Positions 31,931 to 43,231 of a stretch of 64,000 nucleotides of DNA are shown here, piece after piece. The stretch's first letter is position 1; every line of letters starts with the position of its first letter. The stretch is from positions 521,660,686 through 521,724,685 of the forward strand of contig CM066037.1 of assembly GCA_033557465.1 (NCBI GenBank). Reading direction: 5' to 3'. This DNA is from Ichthyophis bannanicus (Eukaryota; Chordata; Amphibia; Gymnophiona; Ichthyophiidae). The notes under the pieces are model-generated. The model saw only the letters and a list, made by a program, of their open reading frames with translations, was not told the origin of the DNA and did no database searches. Made by a program: the position numbers and the translations under genes.

Positions 31931-32680
31931 CTAATATGGCTGCCCTCTGGTCGGTTCATGAACTAGCTGCTCCAAGAAGCAGTCGTTTATGTCATCTAGG
32001 AACTTTATCTCCCTAGCATGTCCTGCCGTGACACTGACCCAGTCGATACCGGGGTAATTGAAATCACCCATTATTATTACTGCGCTGTAACTTTTGTTAA
32101 CTTCCTTGATTTCTTTGATAATTTCATCATCCATTTGTTTATTCTGGCCAGGAGGTCGATAGTACACCACCACTGCCATCACCTTCCCCTTTTTGCATGG
32201 AATTTCAATCCATAGAGATTCTACAGCAAATTTTGTTTCCTGCAAAACTTTAATCCTTTGTGACTCAATGCCCTCTCTAACATAGAGCGCAACCCCTCCA
32301 CCAATTTGATCAGCTCTATCATTACGATATAGTTTGTACCCAGGTATCAGTGTCCCACTGGTTGTCCTCCTTCCACCATGTCTCTGAGATTCCAATCATA
32401 TCTAACCTCTCATTTAGTGCTATATATTATATCCCTCTCATCTTATTTTTTAGACTTCTAGCATTTGCATACAAGCATTTTAGAGACTGTATTTTATTCA
32501 TATTATTCTGGCTATTGGTAGGCATGGGTAATTTGGGATCTTTAAGCTCTATCTGCTCCATACTCGAGGGCATTCGGGCTACTTTACTCTTTTTTGGAAC
32601 CTCTCTGCTTTTGGTAGTATCTTTCAAGGATACATTATTCCGAACCATGCTCTTTTGGGCGACTGTCGGCTTTCCCCTAT
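31931..32680 (-). pseudogene. CR1 ORF2 endonuclease domain, interrupted by a SINE
   Basis: On the minus strand the N terminus reads KCLYANARSLKNKM (start of the APE-type endonuclease). It continues through a frame change to GYKLYRNDRADQIGGGVALYVRE, VVVYYRPPGQNK, the catalytic-type MGDFNYPGIDW block and LVHEPTRGQ, where the SINE cuts in. The APE-type domain nicks target DNA for reverse transcription. It is inactive here because of the insertion and frame breaks. Confidence 0.85.
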
Positions 32681-33189
32681 TATCTAGTTTAAAAGCTGCT
32701 CTATCTCCTTTCTATGACCTGAACAGGATTGGCGCTACGGTCTCTAATTGCACACTTTCTACCTGGGTGGCAGACTATCTTCTTTGCCTATTGTCAGGCT
32801 GGTTTCTCTGTTACATCATGTAACTGCCCATAATGTCCGGGCCATGGCTGCCTCTGTGGTGTATCTGTGCTCCGTCTCCTGTTTGGAGATCTGCCGGGCT
32901 GCTACCTGGTCTTCGACCCACACCTTTGCAGCTCACTATTGCCTTGATGGGGATTCTCGTCGTGACGCCTTCGGACAGGTTGTGCTGTGGCATCTCTTCG
33001 GGGATTGATACAACTCCTCCCTCCTGCCCTTCTCTGTCCAGGCTACCAGAGAATTGATTCTCTGCTTGAGGCTGGGGCTGCATTCTGACCTTCTGGCTTC
33101 TCAGCATTCCTTGCTGTCATTCATTGTCTTTTTTTTCAGTCACCATGGTTTTTACAGGTTTTTGGTAGCCTGTAGCTAGGTAGCCCTAT

Positions 33190-33295
33190 ATGTGAGGCCT
33201 GACTTCCTGCTTGTTCTTGGAGGGAGAGTAGTTACTCACCTGTAGCAGGTGTTCTCCTGGAACAGCAGGAATCGGCCTCATTACCTTTCCTCCTC
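33190..33295 (+). repeat. Internal complementary region of element E
   Basis: CCTATATGTGAGGCCTGACT...CTTGGAGG (left-end complement) abuts GTAGTTACTCACCTGTAGCA... (right-end complement), as in B and I but with several mismatches. Confidence 0.8.
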
Positions 33296-33344
33296 CCCAT
33301 GAAGTTGTTTTTTCATTTTTTGCTTGATTAAGCTATGTCGTCAT

Positions 33345-33529
33345 ACTGTAATTTGGCACCCTTGGGCGGGAAGGTGACCATGCATGCGTGATAGAACTCT
33401 CAAAGGCTTTCTATGAAAGCTGGGGAGTAGTTACCTTGCGGGCTGTGTCGGTGCTGATGTCACCCATATGTGAGGACTGATTCCTGTTGTTACTGGAGAG
33501 CACCTTCTACAGGTGAGTAACTACGCTGT
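33345..33529 (+). repeat. Right inverted repeat and 3' terminus of element E
   Basis: Diverged version of the family B right end with CAAAGGCTTTCTATGAAAGC. The donor-like CAG|GTGAGTAAC sits at 33,511-33,521. Confidence 0.8.
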
Positions 33530-34070
33530 CTTGTGTGCCCCTCCCCCCCCATCTTGTCCTCGTCTTTGCTACCACATCTCTCCAGACTAGTGGTGGAGGC
33601 AAAAGCAATAATACATGAAATAGTGTTGTGGGCTCTCCAAACTCTTGTACACCGTGCTCTGAAAGTGCGACTGTCTCACTCTGTCCACTCTCTCTTTTCT
33701 TTAAAAATTGGAGTTCCCGTCTGAATTTTTAAATTTGTATTTTAAACCGCTCTGTATGTGCCCTACCAAGGGCAGTATATCAAAAGCAAGAAACTATAAC
33801 TCCCATGCAAACAGGAAGTCTGTTTTGGAGGGCAGGACCAGAGGCTTGCGGCCATGTTGCACTTCCTTCTGGTTTTCTTTTGCTGTTTTCGTTCTCAGGG
33901 AGATGCAGCAGCAGCAGCGCTAATGGCAGAAAGGGGTTGGGGGAGATCAGAGGATGCCACTACAAGTTTGTTGCACCAAGCAACCCCTTAGTTTACCTAA
34001 TAGTGGCTCCTGCCCTGCACACTGATGTTAGTTCTTGATATCTGGTAATGATGTATTTCTTTCCCAGCAG
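33530..34070 (+). other. Intron 3' end upstream of the YLPM1 exon
   Basis: Non-coding. A block near 33,745-33,782 (AACCGCTCTGTATGTGCCCT...) looks like the 3' end of an interspersed repeat. A pyrimidine tract TTTCTTTCCCAGCAG ends at 34,070 and forms the splice acceptor. The tandem CAGCAG makes it a NAGNAG acceptor. Confidence 0.6.
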
Positions 34071-35056
34071 ACAACATCGGTGGACATGCAGTTACAACAC
34101 TATCAAATGCAGCAGCAGCAATTTCTGCCACTCTATCAACAATGGGAAAGTGAGTTTAAACAGTGGCAAGAGCTGATTGAGTGCTACCCACACAAGGACC
34201 AATTCCAAGAATATGAAAAGCAGTGGAAGACCTGGCAGGAGCAGATGAAAGTTACTCAGTCTCACTTGCAAGAGAAAGTGAGCTCTTTGTGCAGCATGCA
34301 GCACCAGTATATGAGTAGTCCATATATTGGTGGTATGACAGTTATGCCTCCATTTATCCCGTACTCAACACCATCTATAATGCCCCCACCAGTTCCTCCA
34401 GCATTGCCCCTACCAGTTCCTCCAGCATTGCCCCTACCAGTTCCTCCAGCATTGCCCCTACCAGTTCCTCCAGCATTGCCCCTACCAGTTCCTCCAGCAT
34501 TGCCCCTACCAGTTCCTCCAGCATTGCCCCTACCAGTTCCTCCAGCATTATCTACAGCTACTCCTCTGCCTGTACCCCCAGATGCTGCTTTGCCCACTCC
34601 AATTACCACAACTGTACCTGCAGCCATTCCTCCTGTCGCTGCTCCAGCTTCATTTTCCATTGTGCCTTCTGCAACACAGACTATCAGTGAATGTGCTTCA
34701 GCTTTCAGTGCAAAGGATCTCCAGTCAACTGAGAGAGCCACAGTACCTGCAGTTCCCATCTCGGTTGCTTCTGTACAAAAAACTGCAAGTCCCTCTGAAA
34801 TCCCACCCTCTTCTCTGCAAGGAAGTGCAGCTCTTCATCTCAAACAGGACCCAGCCTCCCTGATCTCACTTGTGAAGCCTCTTGTAACTGTTGAACACAG
34901 ATCTGTAGAATCAAAAATCTTTAATAATGATAAAGTCACACCCATGCCTTCAGCTGCTGCTCAGACGGCTACCACCAAGGCTCCAGCAGTAAAGGTGACT
35001 GAACTATCCGTGCAGATGGGCGGGGACACTTGCATGGAAGAACCGGGAAGTTCTAG
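34071..35056 (+). CDS. YLPM1: Internal exon of YLPM1 (YLP motif-containing protein 1)
   Basis: This is the only host coding exon recognised. The first ~85 residues (SVDMQLQHYQMQQQQF, YPHKDQFQEYEKQWKTWQ, SHLQEKVSSL) match vertebrate YLPM1 (ZAP3), a nuclear protein with a C-terminal P-loop kinase-like domain and links to PP1 and transcription. A proline-rich segment follows with seven 8-residue repeats PVPPALPL (34,389-34,549), then low-complexity Ala/Pro/Ser/Thr sequence. The exon opens after TTTCCCAGCAG in phase 0 and ends at TTCTAG|GTAAAG (donor at 35,057), giving 986 nt and a phase-2 end. If the first AG is used, the exon starts at 34,068 and gains one Gln. Splice sites and flanking introns argue against a processed pseudogene. 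The frame is clean. Confidence 0.9.
34389..34556 (+). repeat. 24-bp coding minisatellite, 7 copies
   Basis: The unit CCAGTTCCTCCAGCATTGCC plus CCTA starts at 34,389 and recurs every 24 nt to 34,533. The units are almost identical; the last diverges after GCATT. It encodes PVPPALPL in frame. Confidence 0.95.
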
Positions 35057-38000
35057 GTAAAGTAGCTTTTTGCCTTTTATGAACTATAAACAATCAATGG
35101 ATGTTTTTTCAAGGTGAAAATAGTAGTTCTCAATTGTACTTCTCATTTCACCTAAACAGCCTTGGCTTTACTGTATTTCTTTTTACTACTACCTAATTAT
35201 TTCTGTATCACTACTAGACACATGCAGTGTGTACAAATACATATTCCTTATAATCCAGCTAGACCAGTTTAGATGAGTTGGTTATGCTCTCTTCCCAGCA
35301 GGTGGAGGCAGATGAGCAACTTTCAGTGATGTTATCACTTGGTATATCCTCTGGTACAGCATTGAAAAAAGCCAGAATTATATGCTTCCAGCAGGGGTGA
35401 CAAGGTGTGTGGATTTGTACAGCAGTGAAAATAGACCCGACTCACCTTGCAAATAGTATGGTGCAGAGAGCTTGGATTGCCATGAAGGGCACAACAACTA
35501 TGAGCACGGGTACGCCCATGTCTCCTGGAGCGGACAGCTGCCCTGTTCCATGCTGTATTTGTATGGCTTAGTAGCGCTGATGTGTTGAAAGAGGAGCGGG
35601 AAGACCCCATGTGCCTTTAAAGGGGGGGGAAGATTCCTTAAGTTGGGCCTATACCCCCCTTCCCTCTTGCTGTCTTTATCTGCTTTGGTGGTCCTTTTCT
35701 GTGGGTTTTTTTTCTCTAAATCCCTAACTTGTCTTATTAACTTCAGTGGGTGGTAATTGTCTCTCTCTGCTATGATTAAAGCAGTTTCAAATTGGAAAAG
35801 TATTTTGGCAGTTGGATTTCCCCAGGCCTGTATGGATATTTGAGGCCTCCCCAGTCAGCCCGACAGGCCACAGGATTCCCTTTTTGTCACTCCTTTTTGT
35901 CACTCCTTTTGCCACAGCTCTGGCTTTTTTCTGTTGTGATTCTTTTGCAATTTTTGATTTCTGCTGCTGTGATTTTCAGTGGCACGATGCAGCCTGCAGC
36001 CCCTAGCCTTTTTTTTTAAAACCATGTCTGCACCATTTTGCCCTCGTTTGGGCTGTGATGCTCAGGATACCTTTAGGATGGCATTCTGAAACACCCACCA
36101 GGGGTCCCAGGGCCCGATGCTATGCCCATGGCCCATGTTACTCTTCCTTTTTTTCTCTGCCACTGATGAGCTCTGTAGCCACTTCACTGGACTGTGTGGG
36201 CCCAGCAATAGTGGAGCATGGTGGGGTGGCACTACCTGCATGCCTGGGAGCCCCTCAGGGCTCTTTGGGATTCCAAGGCCATGTTTCTGACCAGTTTGCT
36301 CTGCAGTTCCTGAAACAGCCCTTGGGCTGTATTCAGTTGGCTAGCTGCTAAGCACCTCCCTGCAGGGTAGAGATTTGGGGGCCAGAATATTCCCTCAGGG
36401 GACCCAAGGCCCCTGAGCGCTCTTATAACGAGCAGCTAGTGAGGGCATTGCCCATGCACTCTTCTGTTGTTCTGCAAGCCCAGCCTTCCGTATGGGAGGT
36501 TTTCTGAAAAACTGAAGTGGTTTGGCTGCCGGAAGTTAAGTCTGAGGACGATGACTTGGTGGCTCCCACAAGGGCTGGTTGGCATCCCTGAAAGAATCAT
36601 CTTTTTCTTGGCCACTCTCAGTTTAGGCCTTACAGGGCGTTACAATGGTTCCCTTGGATTTGGAGCTAGTTTTCAAGCAGACTGGACTTTATCACGGGAT
36701 CCATTGTTATGCTACATTACATTTTCTCCAGGTTTCTAGCAGCAGTGCATGGGTTTTTAGGGAGACTGAACCCTGACTTGGGTCCATGGGGACCTAAGGT
36801 CCTGTCTCAGCTGTTCCCTCAGCCCACATGGTGAGCTGGATCAGCTCCTTTGACCCCCTGGGATAAAAGTCTGGCTCCCGGCTGTGGCAATGCGCAGGAC
36901 CGTCCTAAAGGTGGTTGGTGCTTTGTGTGGGGAATCTTGGTTTGAAAGGATTGAGGTCTTACAGAAGACTTCAGCAGTAGCTGCTTTCAGTTTTTGGGTG
37001 GTGCTGTATGCCTACCTGGAGGCTAGCCCTCTGCTGGTGACCTGGTGAACTATAGCAATAGGTATATTGTCCCTTGCTCACAAGGTTGCAGTTTGTTGTT
37101 GGAGCAGATGGTCCCTGAGCCCAGTCTCCTTTCGGGGATTAGCAGGCTTGCAGCAGCCCTGCCATAATGGTTTAGAGTTTCTCCCAGTGCCATGGCGGTG
37201 GTGTACTGCTTTCTTCTGAGGATGACTCTGGTCTGGCAGAGCATTTTTCTTTAAGGGTCTCTTTCACTCTGGGAGAAGAAGCTCAAGCATAGAGACTCCT
37301 GAAAACAGGCATAGAAGGGCCATGGGACCTTCTCTAAGGCCATGAACAAAGCCTGGAATTGCTCTCTGATGTAACGGAGCCTTTGGTGGCCTCCATTTAT
37401 AATAGGGGACTTTCTGGTATTTCAAATCATCTCCATGGAACCTTTGGGAACTTGTAATTCTCCTCATTGGTGCTGGCATCCCTCCTGAGGTGCAGCCAAT
37501 TGGGGTGTAACTCAGTTGATTCCTTCTGAGCACAGCTGTACCAGTATGTTTTGGGATCCTTAGTCAAGTTTGATTGGTCCTTCAACAAGCCATCTTTGGT
37601 CCCTCAAGTTTCTGGTCCAGGCCAGCCTGGGATTCTGATGTGCAATATTTGAAATACAGCAGTGCTTTGGCTCTTCTGGCAGTAACAGGTTCTTTCTCCT
37701 GTCCCCTCTGCGGTAGGACCACAGATGATATCCCTAATATACATGGGTTCAGTAAGGAAGGTTCTCTCCAGTATGTTATGGGCGTAGAGCATGGTTGTCT
37801 TCAAACTCAGAATCTCTTATTTTTGTATGGGGCCCTTCTGGTCTGTCATTGCATCGGTTAGGTGGGGCACACCACCCGGACCTCGCCATAGCATTTGTCA
37901 CCATCCCAATTTAAACAGCATTAGCTGTTTCTCTGCTTCTGCGTTCTGTGCCGCCTCTTGTAGTCTGAACTTCATCTTGGACCTAGACGTGGCTCCCTGT

Positions 38001-38440
38001 ACCTTTACCGAGGTAATAAGGGTGGTAGCAGTGCCTATCTTCATGCAGAGAGCCCAGTTGCCCATGCTTGGATGTCGGGCTAGCCCAGTTAGTGTCTTTG
38101 GGAAAGACCAAAGACGATGCACACCTGATGAGCTCTGGCTGCAAAGACTGGAGTTGGGAATCCGATGTCTTAAGAGCCATCTGATTCTATCCTAGGATTT
38201 TGAATTTTTTGGAGGTTGATTCCTGCTCTTCTGTGTTAAGTTTTCCCATGTTGGAGGATTCGCTCAAGCACAGCCAAATGCACAGTGCTTGTGATTCTTG
38301 GTTAGCCTTACAGGCCGGGGTCTCCTCCAACCCTTGGGTGCGTAGTATCAACCTTGGGGCTGGATCCTTGGTTTAGGGTGCATATGCACTTGATTCAGAG
38401 GCATTGTGTATTCATATGGGTCTCCATGTTCCCTGTTGTG
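35057..38440 (+). other. Intron downstream of the YLPM1 exon, mostly decayed sequence
   Basis: No host gene is seen in this 3.4-kb stretch. A short block near 37,960-38,190 is recognisable as an old DIRS RT (listed separately). The rest, including 35,230-36,500, may belong to the same old copy but shows no convincing motif. Short open frames here lack support. Confidence 0.4.
37960..38190 (+). pseudogene. Very old DIRS RT fragment
   Basis: One frame reads LDVAPCTFTEVIRVVAVP and, 46 residues after its VVA, LELGIRCLKSHL. Element A has LATAPRIFTKVMVVVAAA and, 45 residues after VVA, QDLGWVINLSKSQL. The matching spacing supports real homology despite loss of the YLDD box. Orientation is the same as all other DIRS here. 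Confidence 0.55.
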
Positions 38441-38469
38441 ATGCTTCTGCAGCTTTGCTAATAGAGTGG

Positions 38470-39215
38470 TTCCAGTTCTCCACTAGGTCGTTGATGTTTG
38501 TGAGGTTAAGGTCCATCTTAGGCAGTACTTCTCAAGGAATTGGTCTTTGTTAAAACTCCTGTACCTTCTTTCAGTAGGTTGTATGTGATTTAGATTTCCA
38601 GGGCTGGCAATTACTAAGTTGAATGTGATTATGTGGTGGGCTGACCAGGGAGTTGGCGTGATTATTAGAGGAGTCATGTGTTTGTTCTCCATCATTGTAT
38701 TGGGGGCGAAGATGATGTCGGGCGAAGAATCTTGTTTGTGAGTTGGAGCATCAATCAACTGGGTGTACTGCATGTCTCCGTGGAATGCCTTAGCAGTGTG
38801 TGGGGAGGCTAAAGTAAGGTTGAGGTCCCTTAGAACTAGTCTAGTTTTAAGTGGTGACATGAAAGTAAAGTGCATGTTGATTCTAACAAAGAGGAGAGTT
38901 CATCAGCATTTGTGTTAGGTGCTCTGTATGTTGGACATATTGTCATATGTTTATTTGCAATTATTATTGTGTTGGTGCCACTTGTGCTGGTGTGTGACAT
39001 GGTCTTAAATTTATAGTGACTCCTGGCCAGTATGAGAACCCTCTCTTTTGAGTTCAAGGGCAATTGTATTCAGTGTATGTGGGCGGTGTCTGAAAGCCAA
39101 GTCTCTGTTATGCATAATATGTCAGTGGGTTGATCCAGAAAGAGATTGGTGATTGTGTTAGCTTTGTTTCTAACTGATCTGGCATTGATAAGTGTGCAGC
39201 TTATTGGTGGGTGTA
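38470..39215 (-). pseudogene. LINE endonuclease fragment (L2/Rex-like), antisense
   Basis: The minus strand encodes LINARSVRNKANTITNL then DILCITETWLSDTAH, the classic start of an APE-type endonuclease in L2/Rex-like LINEs. Further on come RAPNTNADELSSLLEST, a decayed GDFN block (LRDLNLTLASPHTAKAF), LIDAPTHKQDSSPDIIF and a WSAHHIITFNL block (normally SDH). Frame changes and the missing RT show it is a fragment. It is unlike the CR1 copies in this window. Confidence 0.75.
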
Positions 39216-39354
39216 GAATTGGGTTTTACTTAATAGGGCATAGAGGGCTGGTGCGCTTGATGTGTATAAGCCTTTGGGCCCGCTTATTTGTGTGCTTGCT
39301 GGAGTATTGCCACTGGTTGCTTTGTTGGATATCTATCATTCCTTATTGTCCTTC

Positions 39355-40090
39355 CAGTCCAGTCCCGAACCCCTGGGTAGTGCACCTCTTCAAGCAGCTT
39401 GGAGACTGAACATGTCATATTAATACTGGAGGGACCGCCCACAAGCTCCAGTATGCTCAGTCTCCAAGCAGCTGGAGGAGGTAGTGAGCCAGGGTGCTGA
39501 ACTCACTGCAGGGACAACTAAGGAATATAGGTTTAAGCTAGGGGTTTCTTTTCTTTAATTTTTATTTTCCTGACTTTACAGAAACTTGCAGTTTCCTTAT
39601 CGGTCTTCCACCTCTGGGTTGTGTACCACCTCCTGCAGCTTGGAGACCGGGCATGTCAAACTCATGACATCACTGGTTGTAGCCTGCTGGTCTCGCCCAT
39701 CAGCCCCAGTGTGTTCAGTCTCCATTCAGCAGGAGGACGTAGTGAGCCTAGGTGCTGGGCTCACTAGAGGAACAGATAAGGAGCAGTTTAGTCAGGGTTT
39801 GGGAACAAGTTTTAAACTTTCAGTTCCAATTGGTTAATTTTCAATTAAATTTCTATTAACTTTCCATTAAATTTCTAATTTTTATTTGGTCCCTTTAATT
39901 TAAGTTCCTGATCGTGTCCCCAGTCTAGTCCCGAAACCTCTGGGTTCCCTATCTCATCCAGCAGCTTGGAGACTGAGAAACTCCTCCTTTTGTGACATCA
40001 CCAGTATATCCCTCCAGTGTCCAGTTACCTCAGTCTCCAAGCAGCTGGATAGAAGGGCGGCCGGGCTCACTGGAGAAACGATTGAGGAGT
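39355..40090 (+). repeat. Three successive DIRS family A-like left ends
   Basis: Near-repeats begin at about 39,355, 39,595 and 39,920. Each has a CCGAAMCYCTGGGT-like start, CAGCTTGGAGACTG, then its inverted partner CAGTCTCCAAGCAGCTGGA (hairpin) and a G-rich GTGAGCC...GCTCACT block. The layout equals the left repeat of element A (1,826-2,000). The third is the presumed left end of element G. The first two are either remnants of other copies or tandem duplications. Confidence 0.7.
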
Positions 40091-40860
40091 GTTAGAGATA
40101 GTTAGTTGAAACTTTGGGGTTTTTGGTTTTCATTTAAGCAGTGCTGTTGCTTTAAGAACTGTGGCCTTACAGCCTGCAGCAGACCGCCTCTTTCATTTCA
40201 GTTTTTTCTTTCTCTCTCCCCCTCCTCGGCCTGTTCCCGTTTCTCGGGTCTTTGGGGTGTCAGCTCGGGCCTGCCTGGGTACTGTCTGTTTCTATTGGGA
40301 AGGCAGTCCCGGTGCTCAGTGCAGTGGAGAGAAAGTGTGAGAGAGCGGCATACAGAGTCTGCTGGCGCCACGCAGAAGTTGTGCCTGCAAGCGCGCCTGG
40401 CGACTCGGTCCCGCTGCATGGAGCCTGCAGCCTGATCGCGGCGGCGTGCATGATCGGACCCAGAGCAGCTGACCGTCCTAGGGCCGGAGGTAGACGCAGT
40501 GTCCAGAACGAACTGCGTCTTCACCTCTTCTCCCATAAGGTAAGCGTTTTCTGCTAGCGGGACGAGTTTTTTAAAATGTTTTCTTCAGTGCTTTTTGGCG
40601 CGAAGTGGGGGAGAGGCCTAGACGCGTGGCGGCCGCGTGGTCGCCCTGCGGAACAGTTTCGCCCCCATTTAGTGGGATTAAAGAAGCCTTGATAGGGGCG
40701 CTCTCCCAGCCCATAGGTAAGCGCTGGGTCAGGCATTTTGTTTTGTTTTCTTTTTTTTTCTTATCTGCGCTCCGGTCAGCTTTGCTCTGTCCCTGCCTGA
40801 GTTTTTAGGGGAGTTGCAAGGAAGGTGAGCAACTTTCGCTCCCGCGGTTCGCAGGGGGCA
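40091..40860 (+). promoter_or_regulatory. 5' leader of element G
   Basis: Non-coding leader of about 770 nt. It includes a donor-like CATAAG|GTAAGC near 40,540 and a long pyrimidine tract at 40,738-40,762, so the leader could be spliced. No supported gene. Confidence 0.4.
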
Positions 40861-42339
40861 ATGGCCGCCAAACCACAGTGTGTGGTATGTGGGGCAAAGA
40901 AGGCCTCTAGCACAGGGGTGTGCAAGGCATGCGTTGGGGGGGCCAACGATTCAGGCCTGCCCTCAGGCGCCCCGGAGGGGGTGGCAGAGGCCTCGGTCTC
41001 CCTCGCCTCCGAGCCAGTACAGGAGGAGGCTGTGGCAGGGCCCTCTTTGGGCGCGGGTGCCTCTCTCTTGCAGGCGGCCCTCCCTGCGGATTTGATGGCC
41101 ATTTTTTCTCCCCAGTTTGTGGCGCTTCTTCAGCAGTCGGTCCTTGGCGGCTCCCCGCAGCAGAAGCGGGCAGCGGATGCTAGTGGAGCAAGGAAGCGTC
41201 CGGCATCGCAGTGAGTTGACATGCCTCCAAGCGGGGGCAAGGAGCCCCGTGCGGAGGAAGAGGTTGGTGAGCAGCCAGAGGCCTCTGTGGGTTCCTTGTC
41301 AGATGGGGAGGATCAGAGTTTGGCCTTAGAAGAGCTGGAAGAAGGGGAGATTTTCTGAGTGTGAAGATCAAGCTAGAGTGGTGGAGTCTTCCGACGGGAG
41401 GAGCTGCCTGCTCTTATTGGGGAGACCCTAAAGGTGCTCAATATGCCGGTTCCAGGGGCGGCGGAAGATGATACGCTGGAGGATCCTTTGTTGCAGGTGT
41501 TAAGAAAGACCCAAACAGCTTTCCCTGTGCACAGGGTGTTTCAGGAGATGATTCAGGAAGAGTGGAACGTGCCTGAGGCACCGTTGAAGGGGGCCAGAGT
41601 TATAGGTCGCCTTTATCCATTGCTCGATCAGGATAGGGAGGTTTTTAAGACACCCAGGGTGGACACGGCCGTATCGGCTGTGACCAAGAAAACCACAATA
41701 CCGGTGGAAGGCAGTGCGGCCCTCAAGGATGCCCAGGACAGGAAGCTGGATGTTTTGCTAAGGCAAGTTTTCGACGTCAATGCAATTTCCCTTCAGGCAG
41801 CGGTGTGCGGAGCGTGGGTAGCTAGGGCCTGCCTTCGCTGGGCTCAGCAGGTACAGGAGGGACAGCCGAGTCCCTTGGCAGGTGAGGCTGCGCGCTTGGA
41901 ATCAGGGGCGACCTACTTGGCGGATATTCATTATGATCTCATGTGTGGCCTGTCTAAAAGTATGGCGTCGGCGGTAGCAGCAAGGCTGTACCTGTGGCTG
42001 TGTAATTGGGCGGCAGATAGCTCCTCCAAGGCTAGATTGAGTAAGCTGCCTTTCAAGGGTCGGCTGCTGTTCGGAGAGGATTTGGAGAAGCTGGTGAAGG
42101 ACCTCGGAGAGTCAAAAGGCGGATGGTTACCTGAGGATAAGCCCAAGCCGGCTCGGGGTTCTCTCGGAGGCAGGGGTCAATCGCTAGATTTCCATCTGTT
42201 TCGTACCCAAAAGTTCTCTTCCGGACAAAGGGGGCGCTTTCCCTATAGAAACCAAGGGTTTTGAGGCTTTTGCGGAGCGGGAAGGAGCTTTGGTCCCTCT
42301 TCTTCTGCCTCCCTGGCTACCTTCAAGAAGTCACAATGA
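40861..42339 (+). pseudogene. Gag-like protein of element G, broken
   Basis: Family A Gag. The ATG at 40,861 starts MAAKPQCVVCGAKK with C7/C10 and a second CKAC pair. The frame hits TGA at 41,212, and another break lies near 41,358. The conserved core resumes (LEDPLLQVLRKTQTAFPVHR, TIPVEGSAALKDAQ, ATYLADIHYDLM, NWAADSSSKARLSKLPFKG) and a TGA at 42,262 shortens the tail. The ancestral stop is at 42,337, two bases before the RT ATG. Confidence 0.87.
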
Positions 42340-43231
42340 GATGAGGGGGACCCAGTCGCCCCTAGTTCTGGTAGGGGGGCGTCTGCGGGAGTTCTGTCCT
42401 GTCTGGGTCCAAATCACTTCAGATCAATGGGTTCTGGAAATCATCCGGGAAGGCTACGCTCTAGAGTTCTTGAGCCCGGTGCGGGAGGCCTTTGTGCAGT
42501 CTCCCGGCAAGTCTGTAGCAAAGTGTGCGGTGCTAAGAGAGACGGTGCAAAGGCTGTTGGACCTCAGGGCGATAGTTCCCGTGCCCTCAGACCAGTACGG
42601 ATGCGGTCGGTACTCCATCTACTTCGTCGTCCCGAAAAAGGATGGGGGGGTTCGACCGATCCTAGATCTCAAGAGCGTCAATCGCTGTTTGCGGGTGTCG
42701 CATTTTCACATGGAAACATTGCGATCAGTTATAGTGGCGGTGCAAAAAGGGGAGTTTCTAACCTCCCTGGACCTGTCAGAAGCTTATCTGCATATCCCCA
42801 TAAGGCAGGACCATCACAGATTCTTGAGGTTCGCAGTGCCGTTCGGCCGTTATCAGTTCCAGGCATTGCTATTCGGTCTGGCAACTGCTCCGAGAGTCTT
42901 CACCAAAGTTATGGTGGTGGTAGGGGCCGCCCTGCGCAAGGAGGGCATCCTGGTGCATCCGTACGTCGACGATTGGTTGATTCGCGCAAAGTCGCAGGCC
43001 GAAAGAGAAAGAGTGACGGCCCGCGAAGTGTTGTTCTTGGAAAGTCTCGGCTGGTTAGTCAATCGGACGAAGAATCACTTGCTGCCGACACAGAATCTCA
43101 AATATCTGGGTGCTCGCTTCGACACGCGGAGCAGGAGAGTGTTTTTAACAAGGCAACGGGCACAAGGTCTGCGGGCTTTAGTGGGGAGCTTCTTGAGGTT
43201 CAAGGCGCCATCGGCATGGCGTTACCTACAG

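Larger units (their letters stand above)
29426..32702 (-). mobile_element. CR1 LINE, antisense, inserted in the YR of element E
   Basis: On the minus strand it runs from the start of ORF2 (endonuclease, about 32,650) to the CR1 3' end with CATACTGGGTCAGACCAAGG (plus-strand reading, 29,446-29,465) and ATAAGAACATAAG at the very tip. ORF1 is absent, so the copy is 5' truncated. ATCTC occurs on both sides (29,421-29,425 and 32,703-32,707) and may be the target-site duplication. Confidence 0.88.
28757..33008 (+). pseudogene. Tyrosine recombinase of element E, interrupted by a CR1 LINE
   Basis: The 5' part (28,757-29,425) contains STRWSYTFKWPRF, VHFSALVAYHHV, LTSAHRVSELQAL (first catalytic Arg kept) and VSTFHINQEVAFP. 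It stops at the CR1 inserted at 29,426. The 3' part (32,703-33,008) resumes with VSNCTLSTWVAD, the HxxR region HNVRAMAASVV, CRAATWSSTHTF and AAHYCLDGDSRRD with the nucleophilic Tyr. The two halves are also out of frame with each other and the first contains stops. Confidence 0.87.
24508..33529 (+). mobile_element. DIRS element E, old complete copy split by a CR1 (family B-like)
   Basis: Left terminus at about 24,508 (CCGGGAACAAGCAGGAAGTC). Internal complementary region at about 33,190-33,290. Right repeat at about 33,345-33,529, with GGGCGGGAAGGTGACCATGC and the terminal CTACAGGTGAGTAACTACGC. Removing the antisense CR1 (29,426-32,702) leaves about 5.7 kb, the same length as B and I. All genes are heavily mutated. 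Confidence 0.85.

Noticed and set aside
34389..34556. CRISPR-like array
   Set aside because: Contiguous 24-bp units without spacers, inside a coding exon of a vertebrate gene.
34262..34759. Minus-strand Gly-rich frame (GGTGRGNA repeats)
   Set aside because: Antisense of the 24-bp YLPM1 minisatellite.
35792..37861. Several short frames in the intron after the YLPM1 exon as genes
   Set aside because: No domain, no start context, no splice evidence; the stretch looks like decayed intron and repeat sequence.
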